Both the position numbers and the translations under genes were made by a program. From positions 25,320 through 89,319 of the forward strand of contig JAIVEQ010000009.1 in NCBI GenBank assembly GCA_023838465.1: DNA of 64,000 nucleotides. The letters run 5' to 3'. Under the pieces are notes generated by a model that was not told the DNA's origin, did no database searches, and saw only the letters and a program-made list of their open reading frames with translations. Source of the stretch: Candidatus Thiodiazotropha sp. (GTDB lineage Bacteria; Pseudomonadota; Gammaproteobacteria; Chromatiales; Chromatiaceae). Numbering within the stretch: the first letter of the stretch is position 1; the number at the start of each line of letters is the position of its first letter. Positions 9,342-16,974 of this stretch are shown here, piece by piece.

Positions 9342-10612
9342 TAATCAGCTTGGGTTTAATCCTGCTGGCCCTGTGTGGCGCTCCCCTCTTTACTGTTATC
9401 GGAGCCGGCGCCCTGTGGGGGTTCTATCAGTCCGATATTGATCTCTCGGTGGTCGTCATTGAGTTCTTTCGATTGGCGGAAATGCCTGTGCTGTTGGCAA
9501 TTCCCCTGTTCACCTTTGCGGGTTATCTACTGAGCGAAAGCAAGGCGCCATTTCGCCTGGTCCGGCTGACAGAGGCCCTGCTCGGTTGGATGCCCGGAGG
9601 GATGGCCTTTGTGGCGCTCATCGCCTGCGCCCTGTTCACGGCATTCACCGGTGCCTCGGGGGTCACCATTGTGGCACTGGGTGCACTGCTCTATCCCGCC
9701 TTACGGGAAGCGGGATATCAACAAGACTTCAGCCTCGGTCTGGTCACCACCTCCGGTAGCCTGGGCCTACTATTTGCCCCTGCGCTACCTTTGATTTTAT
9801 ACGCGGTTGTTGCACAGCAGCTGGGTATCGGTGGCTCCATCACCGTGGATGATATGTTCCTGGCTGGTATTCTGCCCGGTCTATTGATGTTAATGATTCT
9901 ACTGGCCTGGGGACTCTGGTCAGGTCGCAACCTGCCTCTGACCCGGTTTTCACTGGCTGAGGCAAAAGCGGCCGTACGGGATGCTGCCTGGGAGATTCCC
10001 CTGCCAATTGTCCTGCTGGGTGGCATCTATAGCGGTTACTTCGCACTCTCCGAAGCAGCCGCTGTCACTGCCGTTTATGTGTTGATTGCCGAGGTCCTCA
10101 TTCACAGAGAGATACCTATCAGACAGCTACCCAAAGTAATGCGTGAAGCGATGTTACTGGTAGGGGGTATCCTGATCATACTCGGCCTGTCGTTGGCCTC
10201 CACCAACTACCTGATTGATGCAGACGTCCCAACCCAACTTTTCGACTGGTTACATGAACGGGTCGATGATCCACTCACCTTTCTGATCCTGTTGAATATC
10301 TTTCTGTTAGTACTCGGCACCATGCTCGATATCTTCTCCGCATTGGTTTTAATGGTGCCGCTGCTGCTTCCTGTGGCTATTCAGTATGAAATCGATCCAG
10401 TCCACCTGGGTATCATCTTTCTCGCCAATATGCAGATCGGCTATTTCACACCCCCTGTCGGGATGAACCTGTTCATCGCGAGCTACCGATTCAACAAGCC
10501 GATCACTGAAATCTACCGCGCCACCCTTCCCTGGTTTATCCTCCTGTTCGGCGCGGTATTGATTATCACTTACTGGCCATCACTCTCGCTGGCCCTGTTG
10601 GATCGTAGTTGA
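9338..10612 (+). CDS. dctM: TRAP transporter large permease DctM
   Basis: Large membrane subunit of the TRAP transporter, 424 residues with about 12 helices; it carries out sodium-driven uptake of the ligand delivered by DctP. Motifs include LAIPLFTFAGYLLSESKAP near residue 53, ALFTAFTGASGVTIVALGALLYPAL near 98 and the C-terminal IDPVHLGIIFLANMQIGYFTPPVGMNLFIAS near 356, all typical of DctM. The ATG at 9338 overlaps the dctQ stop; the longer frame from 9203 reads dctQ out of frame. Its last 43 bases overlap the convergent EamA gene. Confidence 0.94.
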   Translation: MIISLGLILLALCGAPLFTVIGAGALWGFYQSDIDLSVVVIEFFRLAEMPVLLAIPLFTFAGYLLSESKAPFRLVRLTEALLGWMPGGMAFVALIACALFTAFTGASGVTIVALGALLYPALREAGYQQDFSLGLVTTSGSLGLLFAPALPLILYAVVAQQLGIGGSITVDDMFLAGILPGLLMLMILLAWGLWSGRNLPLTRFSLAEAKAAVRDAAWEIPLPIVLLGGIYSGYFALSEAAAVTAVYVLIAEVLIHREIPIRQLPKVMREAMLLVGGILIILGLSLASTNYLIDADVPTQLFDWLHERVDDPLTFLILLNIFLLVLGTMLDIFSALVLMVPLLLPVAIQYEIDPVHLGIIFLANMQIGYFTPPVGMNLFIASYRFNKPITEIYRATLPWFILLFGAVLIITYWPSLSLALLDRS

Positions 10613-11478
10613 GTCAGCAAGCGACCTTTCAGTTCAAACCCTGCAAGTCCCAGCATGATCAGCAACGTGCCTATCCATACTCGCTCATCCACCTGCTCGG
10701 CGTTGAGCCACTTCCCAGCCAGTAGCGCGATGACCGGTGTGACCAGGGTAATCAAGGCGACCTTGGTGGTCTCTACATGACGCAATATGTAGTAGTAGAG
10801 CGCAAACCCAAGCACGGTTCCCACAATACCCAGGTAGATGATTGCCGAGAGCGCCCGATAGTCAACGACCGCCGGCCAACTTTCACCTTGTATAAACCAA
10901 CTCAGCAGAAACAGGGGCACAGCCACCATCAATCCACCGGCAGCCACAACCAACCCATGTAACTGAGCATCAATACGCTTCACCCATACGGCACTGGCGG
11001 AATGGGTGATCACTGAAATCACCACACCGATCAGACCGAGCACAAAGCTGGCACCTAAATCCTTACCCACACTAAAGATCATCGCCAACCCGGCAAACGC
11101 CACCAGGATGGCCAGCAAGCGCTGCAAGTTGAGTCCCTGCTCCTGCAGCCAAACTCTCGCCATCAGCCCGGTAACAATTGGGGACAGACCGAATATGACT
11201 GAGATCCAGCCAGAGGGGATGAACTGGGATGACCAATAGACCGAGGTCATGGCAACAAAAATGCCTAAACCGGCAGCCAGATAGGTACGTCGCGCCTGCT
11301 TATGCCAGGCCAGGCGTAAACCGATCATATGCAATACCAGCAGGGCCAGGGCCACTCCGATAACCATCCGACCTGTGACACCAAACAGATAGCCCACACC
11401 CTCGCCACTCCACTTGATTGCCAGCGGCGTGGTTCCCCAGATCAGCACAACCCCTAGGTAGGCGGCTGGAACAAACAT
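10570..11478 (-). CDS. EamA/DMT-family membrane exporter
   Basis: Drug/metabolite transporter superfamily protein of 302 residues with ten predicted helices arranged as two EamA repeats (about residues 6-140 and 150-285). The first repeat starts VLIWGTTPLAIKWS and the second has IIYLGIVGTVLGFALYYYILRHV, both typical. Such proteins export amino acids or related metabolites through the inner membrane. The ribosome site AGGAG lies just before the ATG. A minus-strand intrinsic terminator stands within the leader, 18-48 bases before the start codon, indicating attenuation control. The 3' end overlaps dctM by 43 bases. Substrate unknown. Confidence 0.9.
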   Translation of the reverse strand: MFVPAAYLGVVLIWGTTPLAIKWSGEGVGYLFGVTGRMVIGVALALLVLHMIGLRLAWHKQARRTYLAAGLGIFVAMTSVYWSSQFIPSGWISVIFGLSPIVTGLMARVWLQEQGLNLQRLLAILVAFAGLAMIFSVGKDLGASFVLGLIGVVISVITHSASAVWVKRIDAQLHGLVVAAGGLMVAVPLFLLSWFIQGESWPAVVDYRALSAIIYLGIVGTVLGFALYYYILRHVETTKVALITLVTPVIALLAGKWLNAEQVDERVWIGTLLIMLGLAGFELKGRLLTQLRSNRASESDGQ

Positions 11479-11495
11479 TTTTTTCTCCTATAACG

Positions 11496-11526
11496 AAAAA
11501 GGCCGCAGATGTTGCCATCTGCGGCC
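11496..11526 (-). terminator. Leader terminator (attenuator) before the EamA exporter gene
   Basis: On the minus strand an 11-bp perfect stem (GGCCGCAGATG/CATCTGCGGCC) with a 4-base loop is followed by TTTTT, a classic intrinsic terminator. It ends only 18 bases before the EamA start, and no minus-strand gene lies upstream for about 950 bases, so its job is to control the exporter transcript. A second copy of the 3' arm, CATCTGCGTCC at 11574-11584, can pair with the 5' arm (10 of 11 pairs) as an antiterminator. Confidence 0.85.
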
Positions 11527-11552
11527 TTCGATAAATCCAATTGCTTGTGTTA

Positions 11553-11630
11553 CTAGCGGCTAATCAGACTCCCGGACGCAGATGAACAGGCGACTGCCCA
11601 TACGGGTAGTCGGCGATGTTTGCTCATCAT
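11553..11630 (-). CDS. Candidate leader peptide of the EamA attenuator
   Basis: Short minus-strand frame of 25 codons ending 26 bases before the terminator stem. Its second half reads VACSSASGSLISR, with six serine codons written with five different triplets, and these codons cover the antiterminator strand at 11574-11584. The ribosome site is weak. A second short frame, 13 codons from 11601 to 11560 (MGSRLFICVRESD), covers the same strand and is an alternative. I cannot tell which, if either, is translated. Confidence 0.4.
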   Translation of the reverse strand: MMSKHRRLPVWAVACSSASGSLISR

Positions 11631-11787
11631 CTTTGTTTGCTGGAAGTCATTCATGGCTATGAGAATGCATGTGAGTGGCGAGAAGGTCAAGCAGAAAATC
11701 ATTTTCCGGTGTGGTGTATCATGCTGATTGATGAGATCAATGTGAATACAGACTCAATCACCAGCGAGTACAAAAACTACATTCCAA

Positions 11788-12468
11788 ATGATGGATCTTT
11801 CCTCCCTCTTCCCTCCCGATGTCGTCATCGTGAAAGCCTCCAATGAGATGTGGTCAACGCCCTTGTGCAAGGAGGAGGAACTGTTGATTGAGGGAGCTGT
11901 CGAGAAACGTCAGAAAGAGTTTCGTGCAGGTCGAAATGCAGCCCATGCAGCCCTGAGCCAACTCAATGCACCACCCGGTCCATTACTTCGTGGCGAAAAA
12001 CGTCAACCGGCCTGGCCTGCCGGATTCTTGGGTAGCATCAGCCACTGCAGGGAGCGTTGTGTAGCCGTCTGTACAAAAAAAGGGGAATTGCTCAGCCTGG
12101 GTATTGATGTAGAGCCTCTATCGCCTCTATCGAAAGGCATTGCACGATATATCGATACACCCGAAGAAATACAGTTCAAGCTACAGCATGAAACACTGCC
12201 GGCCCGGCTGATCTTCAGCGCCAAAGAGAGTCTCTACAAATGCTACTACCCCTTAATAGGGCGTTATTTTGGTTTTCAGTCGGTCACCCTGAATTTCGAT
12301 CTTTCCAGACAGCGTTTTCAATTCACGCCAACTTCGGCCTGTAAAATCCACTTTCCGGAGAATCTCATCTTTCACGGTCGTTATCAGATAGCTGACCATC
12401 ATCTCTATACCAGCTGTTTTCTGACACAGACAGGAACCCCACTGCCTCAAGCCAACTCGATGGGGTAG
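11788..12468 (+). CDS. 4'-phosphopantetheinyl transferase, EntD/Sfp type
   Basis: Transfers the phosphopantetheine arm of CoA to a carrier-protein serine. The 226 residues show the three family motifs in order: GSISHCRERCVAV near residue 82, GIDVEPLS near 108 (Asp and Glu bind magnesium) and FSAKESLYKCYYPL near 145. Length and pattern fit the EntD group used for polyketide, peptide or siderophore carriers rather than AcpS. No carrier-protein gene is nearby. It is convergent with the uncharacterised gene at 12482-12949, the two stops being 14 bases apart. Confidence 0.93.
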   Translation: MMDLSSLFPPDVVIVKASNEMWSTPLCKEEELLIEGAVEKRQKEFRAGRNAAHAALSQLNAPPGPLLRGEKRQPAWPAGFLGSISHCRERCVAVCTKKGELLSLGIDVEPLSPLSKGIARYIDTPEEIQFKLQHETLPARLIFSAKESLYKCYYPLIGRYFGFQSVTLNFDLSRQRFQFTPTSACKIHFPENLIFHGRYQIADHHLYTSCFLTQTGTPLPQANSMG

Positions 12469-12481
12469 TACCGTCTCCCCA

Positions 12482-12949
12482 CTAGCCCATCAACACGGCC
12501 ACCCCTGTGGCATTCCAACGTTCACCGCCTACCGTCGGTTTTCCAGCACTGTTCCAAAGCTCCGCTGTCTGTTCCGGAGAGATAGCATTCATCTTCAGCT
12601 CAGCAGCTTCCCGACCCAGAGCGGCAATGTATTTATCCTTCCCGACCATATCGATTAAATCGAGATAGTCGACACCTTTTGGAAACTCTTGATTCAGTAT
12701 GTCGATGGTATCGTCCACATGATTGAATTCGATGAGTTCAGCGGCACGATGCTCCATCGCACTCTTTTCCGCTTTAGCCTGCGCCCGTTGCAGCAGTACA
12801 AGTTCACCCTTACTAAACAGATCCTCATTCCAGGTTTCAATGGCAATTCGAACCGGTTGGGAGGAGAGTTTAGGAAAATCGCGAGTCAGTCGTTTGAGCT
12901 GATCCACTGCCTCTCTCGCCACACCAATAAAATCGGATGTCTCACTCAT
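12482..12949 (-). CDS. Uncharacterised cytoplasmic protein, 155 residues
   Basis: I do not recognise this protein. It has no signal peptide or membrane helix. It is helix-rich, with a charged middle (LLQRAQAKAEKSAMEHRAAELIEF) and an acidic, hydrophobic stretch around FPKGVDYLDLIDMVGKDKYIAAL, and ends in GERWNATGVAVLMG. The ATG at 12949 has AGGTGAG nine bases upstream; a TTG two codons earlier is possible but weaker. It is divergent from queD across about 125 bases. Codon use and base composition match the neighbours, so it is a genuine resident gene. Confidence 0.75.
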   Translation of the reverse strand: MSETSDFIGVAREAVDQLKRLTRDFPKLSSQPVRIAIETWNEDLFSKGELVLLQRAQAKAEKSAMEHRAAELIEFNHVDDTIDILNQEFPKGVDYLDLIDMVGKDKYIAALGREAAELKMNAISPEQTAELWNSAGKPTVGGERWNATGVAVLMG

Positions 12950-13075
12950 GGTCAATCACTCACCTATAGCTACTCTGTGAATATCGGCATTTGCCTGGAT
13001 TCCTTTACAACTACTGGTAGCACATCAAGCCTCCCCGTATACTGTCGCCCTTCTTCAAACGACATCTTTCTGAAC

Positions 13076-13480
13076 ATGTACACAGTTACCAAAGAGATCC
13101 ACTTCTGCTATGGCCATCGGCTACTGAATCATCAAGGGAAATGCCGCCACCTACATGGCCACAATGCCAAAGCGGTCATCCGTTTGGAGTCGCAGCAGCT
13201 CGACTCCCTGGGAATGGTGTGTGATTTTGCTGATATCGGTAACTATGTGAAGGGTTGGATCGATCAGACCCTTGATCACAATATGTTGCTGCATGCCGAT
13301 GACCCGGTACTACCCCTGTTGCAGGAGGCCGGTGAGTCTGTGTATGTGATGAAGCACAATCCCACTGCAGAAAATATTGCCCGCCTGATCTATGAACATG
13401 TGGAAACCGGCGGTTTTCCCGTCGTTGAGGTAGCAATCTTTGAAACTGACAGCGCTTTGGCCAGTTACCGCAGAAACTAG
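13076..13480 (+). CDS. queD: 6-pyruvoyl tetrahydropterin synthase/QueD family protein
   Basis: T-fold enzyme of 134 residues, most likely 6-carboxy-5,6,7,8-tetrahydropterin synthase for queuosine and other 7-deazapurines. The zinc ligands are in HFCYGHRL near residue 9 and CRHLHGHN near 23, where the Cys is the catalytic residue; the middle DFADIG and LDHNMLL segments and PTAENIARLIYEH near 99 complete the fold. The ATG at 13076 gives the usual length; the long upstream frame from 12689 reads the opposite gene. No other queuosine genes are in the window. A palindromic repeat follows the TAG directly. Confidence 0.93.
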   Translation: MYTVTKEIHFCYGHRLLNHQGKCRHLHGHNAKAVIRLESQQLDSLGMVCDFADIGNYVKGWIDQTLDHNMLLHADDPVLPLLQEAGESVYVMKHNPTAENIARLIYEHVETGGFPVVEVAIFETDSALASYRRN

Positions 13481-13481
13481 T

Positions 13482-13543
13482 ACTCCTTCAAGAAAAGGAT
13501 TTAAGGAGTTAGTACTCCATCAAGGTGATATTGATGGAGTACT
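13482..13543. repeat. Double palindrome built on AGTACTCC
   Basis: Two adjacent inverted repeats lie between convergent queD and amt: ACTCCTT (13482-13488) with AAGGAGT (13503-13509), then a perfect 13-bp stem AGTACTCCATCAA (13511-13523) with TTGATGGAGTACT (13531-13543) and a 7-base loop. Related pieces occur at 3369-3376 (AGTACTCC, followed by TAGGGCCAG as here) and at 46370-46384 (TTGATGGAGCACTAG). It may act as a bidirectional terminator and is probably a dispersed repeat. Confidence 0.7.
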
Positions 13544-13592
13544 AGGGCCAATTCCACTATAAAGCAGAATTGGCTGCAGAGTGGGTTGCCTA

Positions 13593-14909
13593 TCAGGTGA
13601 TTTCGTTATAGCCGCGCTCTTCGTGCAGCACGATATCCAATCCCTCGATCTCCTGCTCATGGTTTACCCTCAATCCCAACAGCAGATCGACAAGCTTGAG
13701 AATCGCAAAGGTTGCTACAGCCGTAAACGCTATGGTTGCTATGACACCGATAAACTGGACATACAACTGCCCCCCCATGGTCTCGATCCCCTCTGCAAAA
13801 CCATACCCTGAAAAAAGACCCAGAGAAGTCGAAGAGAAGATGCCAGCCAGCAATGTCCCTAGGATGCCACCCACACCATGGACAGGAAACACATCCAGAG
13901 AATCATCAATCTTCAGAACCTGTTTCAAGTAGTTTGTGGCTGAGAAACAGACGATGCCCGCCAACAGACCGATCACCAAAGCACCTGCGGGACTCACAAA
14001 GCCGGATGCTGGGGTAATTGTACCCAGGCCCGCTACCATACCGGTCACTGCACCCAAAGCACTGGGCTTACCGAACTTGATCCATTCACGTACCAGCCAT
14101 GTCATAGCCCCGGTTGCGGCAGAAATATGTGTCACCAACATCGCCATCGATGCATTGCCGTCAGCCGCTAATGCACTGCCACCGTTGAATCCAAACCATC
14201 CAACCCACAGCATACCCGCTCCAGTGATGGTCATAGTCATGTTATGCGGCATCATGGAAGAGGTACCAAAACCACGCCGCGGCCCCATCACCATCGCTGC
14301 AACCAATGCCGCAACACCCGCAGTGATATGGACCACAGTCCCCCCGGCAAAATCATACAGTCCCATGTCACCCAACCAGCCGCCACCCCATACCCAGTGG
14401 GTCACCGGCACGTAGACCACCATCAGCCAGATTGCACTGAACAACAGCATGGCGGAAAAACGCATGCGTTCAGCAAAACCACCCACTATCAGCGCCGGGG
14501 TGATGATCGCGAACGTCATCTGAAACAGCATGAACAGCGATTCAGGAATATCCCCGGACAGGGTATCTTTACCAATACCTGCCATCAGCACCTTGCTAAA
14601 GTCACCCAGCCAGGCATTCCCTTCACCAAAGGCCAAACTGTATCCCGCAATCAGCCACAGAATTGAAACCATGCCTGCAATGGCAAAACACTGCATCAGC
14701 ACAGAAAGGACATTCTTTGCCCGCACCAATCCACCGTAAAACATGGCCAGGCCCGGCAGAGTCATGAATAGAACCAACGCGGTTGATGCCATGATCCAGC
14801 CGGTATTCGCACTATTGAGAGTCTGTTCGTCCGCCAGGCAGACACCGGGTAATAACACACTGCCTAGCAATAGCCACCTGCCAAGGCTTGTAATTTTGCT
14901 GAAATTCAT
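13593..14909 (-). CDS. amt: Ammonium transporter Amt
   Basis: Ammonium channel of the Amt/Mep/Rh family, 438 residues with a cleaved N-terminal signal (ends near CLADEQ, residue 27) and eleven helices. Signatures: FYGGLVRAKNVLSVLMQCF near 59, DFAGGTVVHITAGVAALVAAM near 182 (first His of the pore pair) and FPVHGVGGILGTLLAGIF near 333 (second His region). It is transcribed alone and convergent with queD; no glnK (PII) gene is beside it, unlike many amtB loci. I did not find a clear sigma-54 promoter in the 280 bases upstream. Confidence 0.95.
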   Translation of the reverse strand: MNFSKITSLGRWLLLGSVLLPGVCLADEQTLNSANTGWIMASTALVLFMTLPGLAMFYGGLVRAKNVLSVLMQCFAIAGMVSILWLIAGYSLAFGEGNAWLGDFSKVLMAGIGKDTLSGDIPESLFMLFQMTFAIITPALIVGGFAERMRFSAMLLFSAIWLMVVYVPVTHWVWGGGWLGDMGLYDFAGGTVVHITAGVAALVAAMVMGPRRGFGTSSMMPHNMTMTITGAGMLWVGWFGFNGGSALAADGNASMAMLVTHISAATGAMTWLVREWIKFGKPSALGAVTGMVAGLGTITPASGFVSPAGALVIGLLAGIVCFSATNYLKQVLKIDDSLDVFPVHGVGGILGTLLAGIFSSTSLGLFSGYGFAEGIETMGGQLYVQFIGVIATIAFTAVATFAILKLVDLLLGLRVNHEQEIEGLDIVLHEERGYNEIT

Positions 14910-15190
14910 GACTACCCCTTAATAAAGATCAGTATTGATAACCTGCAGACGCCCAAATAAATGGCACATTCTATAGTGAAACAGAGGAAAAATACTTACT
15001 TTATTAATATCAGTCAGTTACACCCACAACCGCCCCTTCAGAATGACTCAAGTTATTGATCTAGCAGCCGATAGATTTCACAAGATGGAAATATTGCAGT
15101 CAAATATCAGTACGAAATGACTTGATATATAAGAAATCGTTAATATAATGTACATAACCCTCAACAGGTTGTTCCACAAACGGCTATCAA

Positions 15191-16105
15191 ATGAGCAAAC
15201 AGTATCAGGATTACAGCACTGCAGTCGCACTCGATGAAAGGGAAATACCCTTCAGGATCGAGAGCGTCGATAAGCTACCTGAATTGGCTCAGGAGGAGTC
15301 CTGTCACATTATCAAACAGTATTTCGACCACCTGGAATCGACCCTTACCCAGCAAAACAGCAATATAGATATCGACCAGTTGCGGGAGATGCTGACAGAG
15401 GTATCCGGTTTTATCCGCTCAGGAAAGAGCCAAATCGAAGATGACGGTTATATCCGCATGCTCAACCGCTTGACACGTATCTATGCAATGGGGATTCGTG
15501 TAGAGGACGATAGGGCATTCACCGGTACAGCAGTCAACTTCGCGGATATTCTTGAGACGGTAAGCCAGACCTACACCGGTTACGATTACAGTGAATCCAT
15601 CGGCTTGCTGCTGCACTACATGAACAAGCTGTTCAACTATCGCCAAGAGGGCTGGATAGACGTATTCGAACATATACTCTGCATGCCCGATTCGATCCGT
15701 GTGATGCAGATGCTCAAAGAGCAACACCTTCAGGAGATCCAGAACTGGGTTGAAGAGGGTGTCGATAATCTGTTTGCGATATGGGATGAACAGCTGGAGG
15801 TCATTGGCAATCTCAATGATGAGATCTACGATTTGGACAAGCTGATCCTTCAGCAAAGCAACCTGCTATCAAGACAAGCTGCAAGTCAGAAAGATACCTC
15901 GATCATTTCTCTAGCACATATCAGAGACAGCCACAGCATCGATAAACTACGAGAAAAGCGTCTGGAACTCGCCACTGCAAGGGAAGGTAAACTCGAATTG
16001 GCAGATCTGCTTGATGCCAATATTCAGGAGTTCGGGGACAGGCTTACAGAGATAAGACGCAGCACCCAGATCCAACTTGTCTGGAGTAATCCGAACAAAC
16101 CTTGA
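15191..16105 (+). CDS. Uncharacterised coiled-coil protein, 304 residues
   Basis: Not recognised. The protein is soluble, acidic and almost wholly helical; it has no signal peptide. Residues about 70-170 form a mixed helical region (LTRIYAMGIRVEDD, IGLLLHYMNKLFNYRQEGWIDVFEHIL), and residues about 205-290 look like coiled coil (LNDEIYDLDKLILQQSNLLSRQ and DKLREKRLELATAREGKLELADLLDANIQ broken by a short loop). It is divergent from amt by about 280 bases and followed by a small hairpin. Nothing in the context suggests a function. Confidence 0.75.
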   Translation: MSKQYQDYSTAVALDEREIPFRIESVDKLPELAQEESCHIIKQYFDHLESTLTQQNSNIDIDQLREMLTEVSGFIRSGKSQIEDDGYIRMLNRLTRIYAMGIRVEDDRAFTGTAVNFADILETVSQTYTGYDYSESIGLLLHYMNKLFNYRQEGWIDVFEHILCMPDSIRVMQMLKEQHLQEIQNWVEEGVDNLFAIWDEQLEVIGNLNDEIYDLDKLILQQSNLLSRQAASQKDTSIISLAHIRDSHSIDKLREKRLELATAREGKLELADLLDANIQEFGDRLTEIRRSTQIQLVWSNPNKP

Positions 16106-16412
16106 GTAAAATTAAGGTGATTGAAAGCAAATCACCCAATAAGCGAATTAAACCGCACTTCCAGATTACTCACTGCATCAAAAACATATGCCTTTCGGAT
16201 CTTATCAGTGACAGTAATGGATCATTGAGCGAGTAGTAAAAACACCTTTAAGAAGTTACAAGTTTTTGCCATCAAGAACCCATTTTGGCATCGGATTACT
16301 AAAACCACTCAATAATCAACGCTGTTATCGGAAAACGCCACATACTCTCACATCGAATATGAAAGGCGATCAATAGCATGTGGCGAACCGAGATTCAAAG
16401 GATACATAGCGC
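16106..16412. other. Intergenic region between convergent genes
   Basis: About 300 bases. Apart from the small hairpin at 16116-16136 I see no coding frame, terminator with T-run or repeat. It is AT-leaning. Confidence 0.4.
16116..16136. repeat. Short palindromic repeat, copy 1
   Basis: GGTGATT-GAAAGCA-AATCACC, a 7-bp perfect stem with a 7-base loop, just after the stop of the coiled-coil protein. The same element with one loop change is at 18309-18329, including the loop bases, so it is a shared repeat and not a chance hairpin. It could end transcription, though no T-run follows. Confidence 0.6.
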
Positions 16413-16829
16413 CTATTTAGACGCTGCTGGAATACCATGACATACCATGGAAATTTCACCAGTTTCTGAAATCACGACTTGGCCTTTATCAACAACCACC
16501 GTGGTTTCGAATCCCCCTTCCTCGTGCCTTATTGAGCACATATCAAGAGGAAATTCTGTCTCTCCTTTCTCACGGACCAGGTTGTCTCCCTGCGGCTTCG
16601 CCATACATGTCGCGTTTACTATGCCGCTTGGTGTTGCTGTGATCTTAACTATCGTATCGTTTGCCCTGAAGAAGCTGAGAAGATTACCTTCTTCATCAAT
16701 ATTGTATGCTCTACAATATGACTGATCAGGTGATAGATACATGAAACCCGTACTTTCCGCGATAGCGTCGTCAATGCTCAGGCTGAAAAGTGCCAATACA
16801 CCCATTACACCGAAATGGATATTATTCAT
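16413..16829 (-). CDS. Small secreted four-cysteine protein under c-di-GMP riboswitch control
   Basis: Exported protein of 138 residues, not recognised by name. Residues 1-24 are a signal peptide with an AIA-E cleavage site; the mature part is beta-rich with Cys at 39, 75, 98 and 130, enough for two disulfides. It has no membrane anchor or lipobox, so it should be periplasmic or released. A strong AGGAGG ribosome site lies ahead of the ATG, and a GEMM-I aptamer sits 26 bases upstream of the start, so production should follow cellular c-di-GMP. The gene stands alone. Genes under this riboswitch often encode surface, adhesion or motility factors, but the role here is open. Confidence 0.82.
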   Translation of the reverse strand: MNNIHFGVMGVLALFSLSIDDAIAESTGFMYLSPDQSYCRAYNIDEEGNLLSFFRANDTIVKITATPSGIVNATCMAKPQGDNLVREKGETEFPLDMCSIRHEEGGFETTVVVDKGQVVISETGEISMVCHGIPAASK

Positions 16830-16854
16830 TGTGCCTTCCTCCTGGCCATGCCTA

Positions 16855-16935
16855 CCATCCCTTCGGCAACTCAGCTATCTCTATCGAGACCTGACGCTTT
16901 GCGCCTCTTCCTCGCGAAAGATTTGCCTTTATCGA
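16855..16935 (-). ncRNA. Cyclic di-GMP-I (GEMM-I) riboswitch aptamer
   Basis: On the minus strand the core GEMM features appear in order: AAAGGCAAA; a 6-bp hairpin UCUUUC/GGAAGA capped by the GNRA loop GCGA; the linker GGCGCAAAGC; a second hairpin around GUCUC-GAUA-GAGAU; then UAGCUGAGUUGCCGAAGG. GGCAA near the start pairs with UUGCC near the end to close the fold. This is the layout of class I c-di-GMP aptamers, including the tetraloop that docks on the second helix. The gene start is 26 bases beyond, with the ribosome site between them, so translation control is likely; UGCC at the 3' end of the aptamer could also pair with a downstream GGCA as the alternative state. Confidence 0.85.
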
Positions 16936-16968
16936 GGTGAATTCCATTTCCCTTCCTTCCCTACAGTA

Positions 16969-16974
16969 ATTATA
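16969..16974 (-). promoter_or_regulatory. Probable -10 element for the riboswitch transcript
   Basis: A perfect TATAAT on the minus strand, about 34 bases before the aptamer begins. The -35 region is poor (A-rich), so the start site is a proposal. Confidence 0.5.

Noticed and set aside
11616..11846. Plus-strand frame ahead of the PPTase gene
   Set aside because: It overlaps the attenuator leader and the real PPTase start, shows no domain and has no ribosome site.
14910..15190. Sigma-54 promoter for amt
   Set aside because: A TGGCAC is present at about 14960, but it points the other way and lacks the TTGC partner at the correct spacing.
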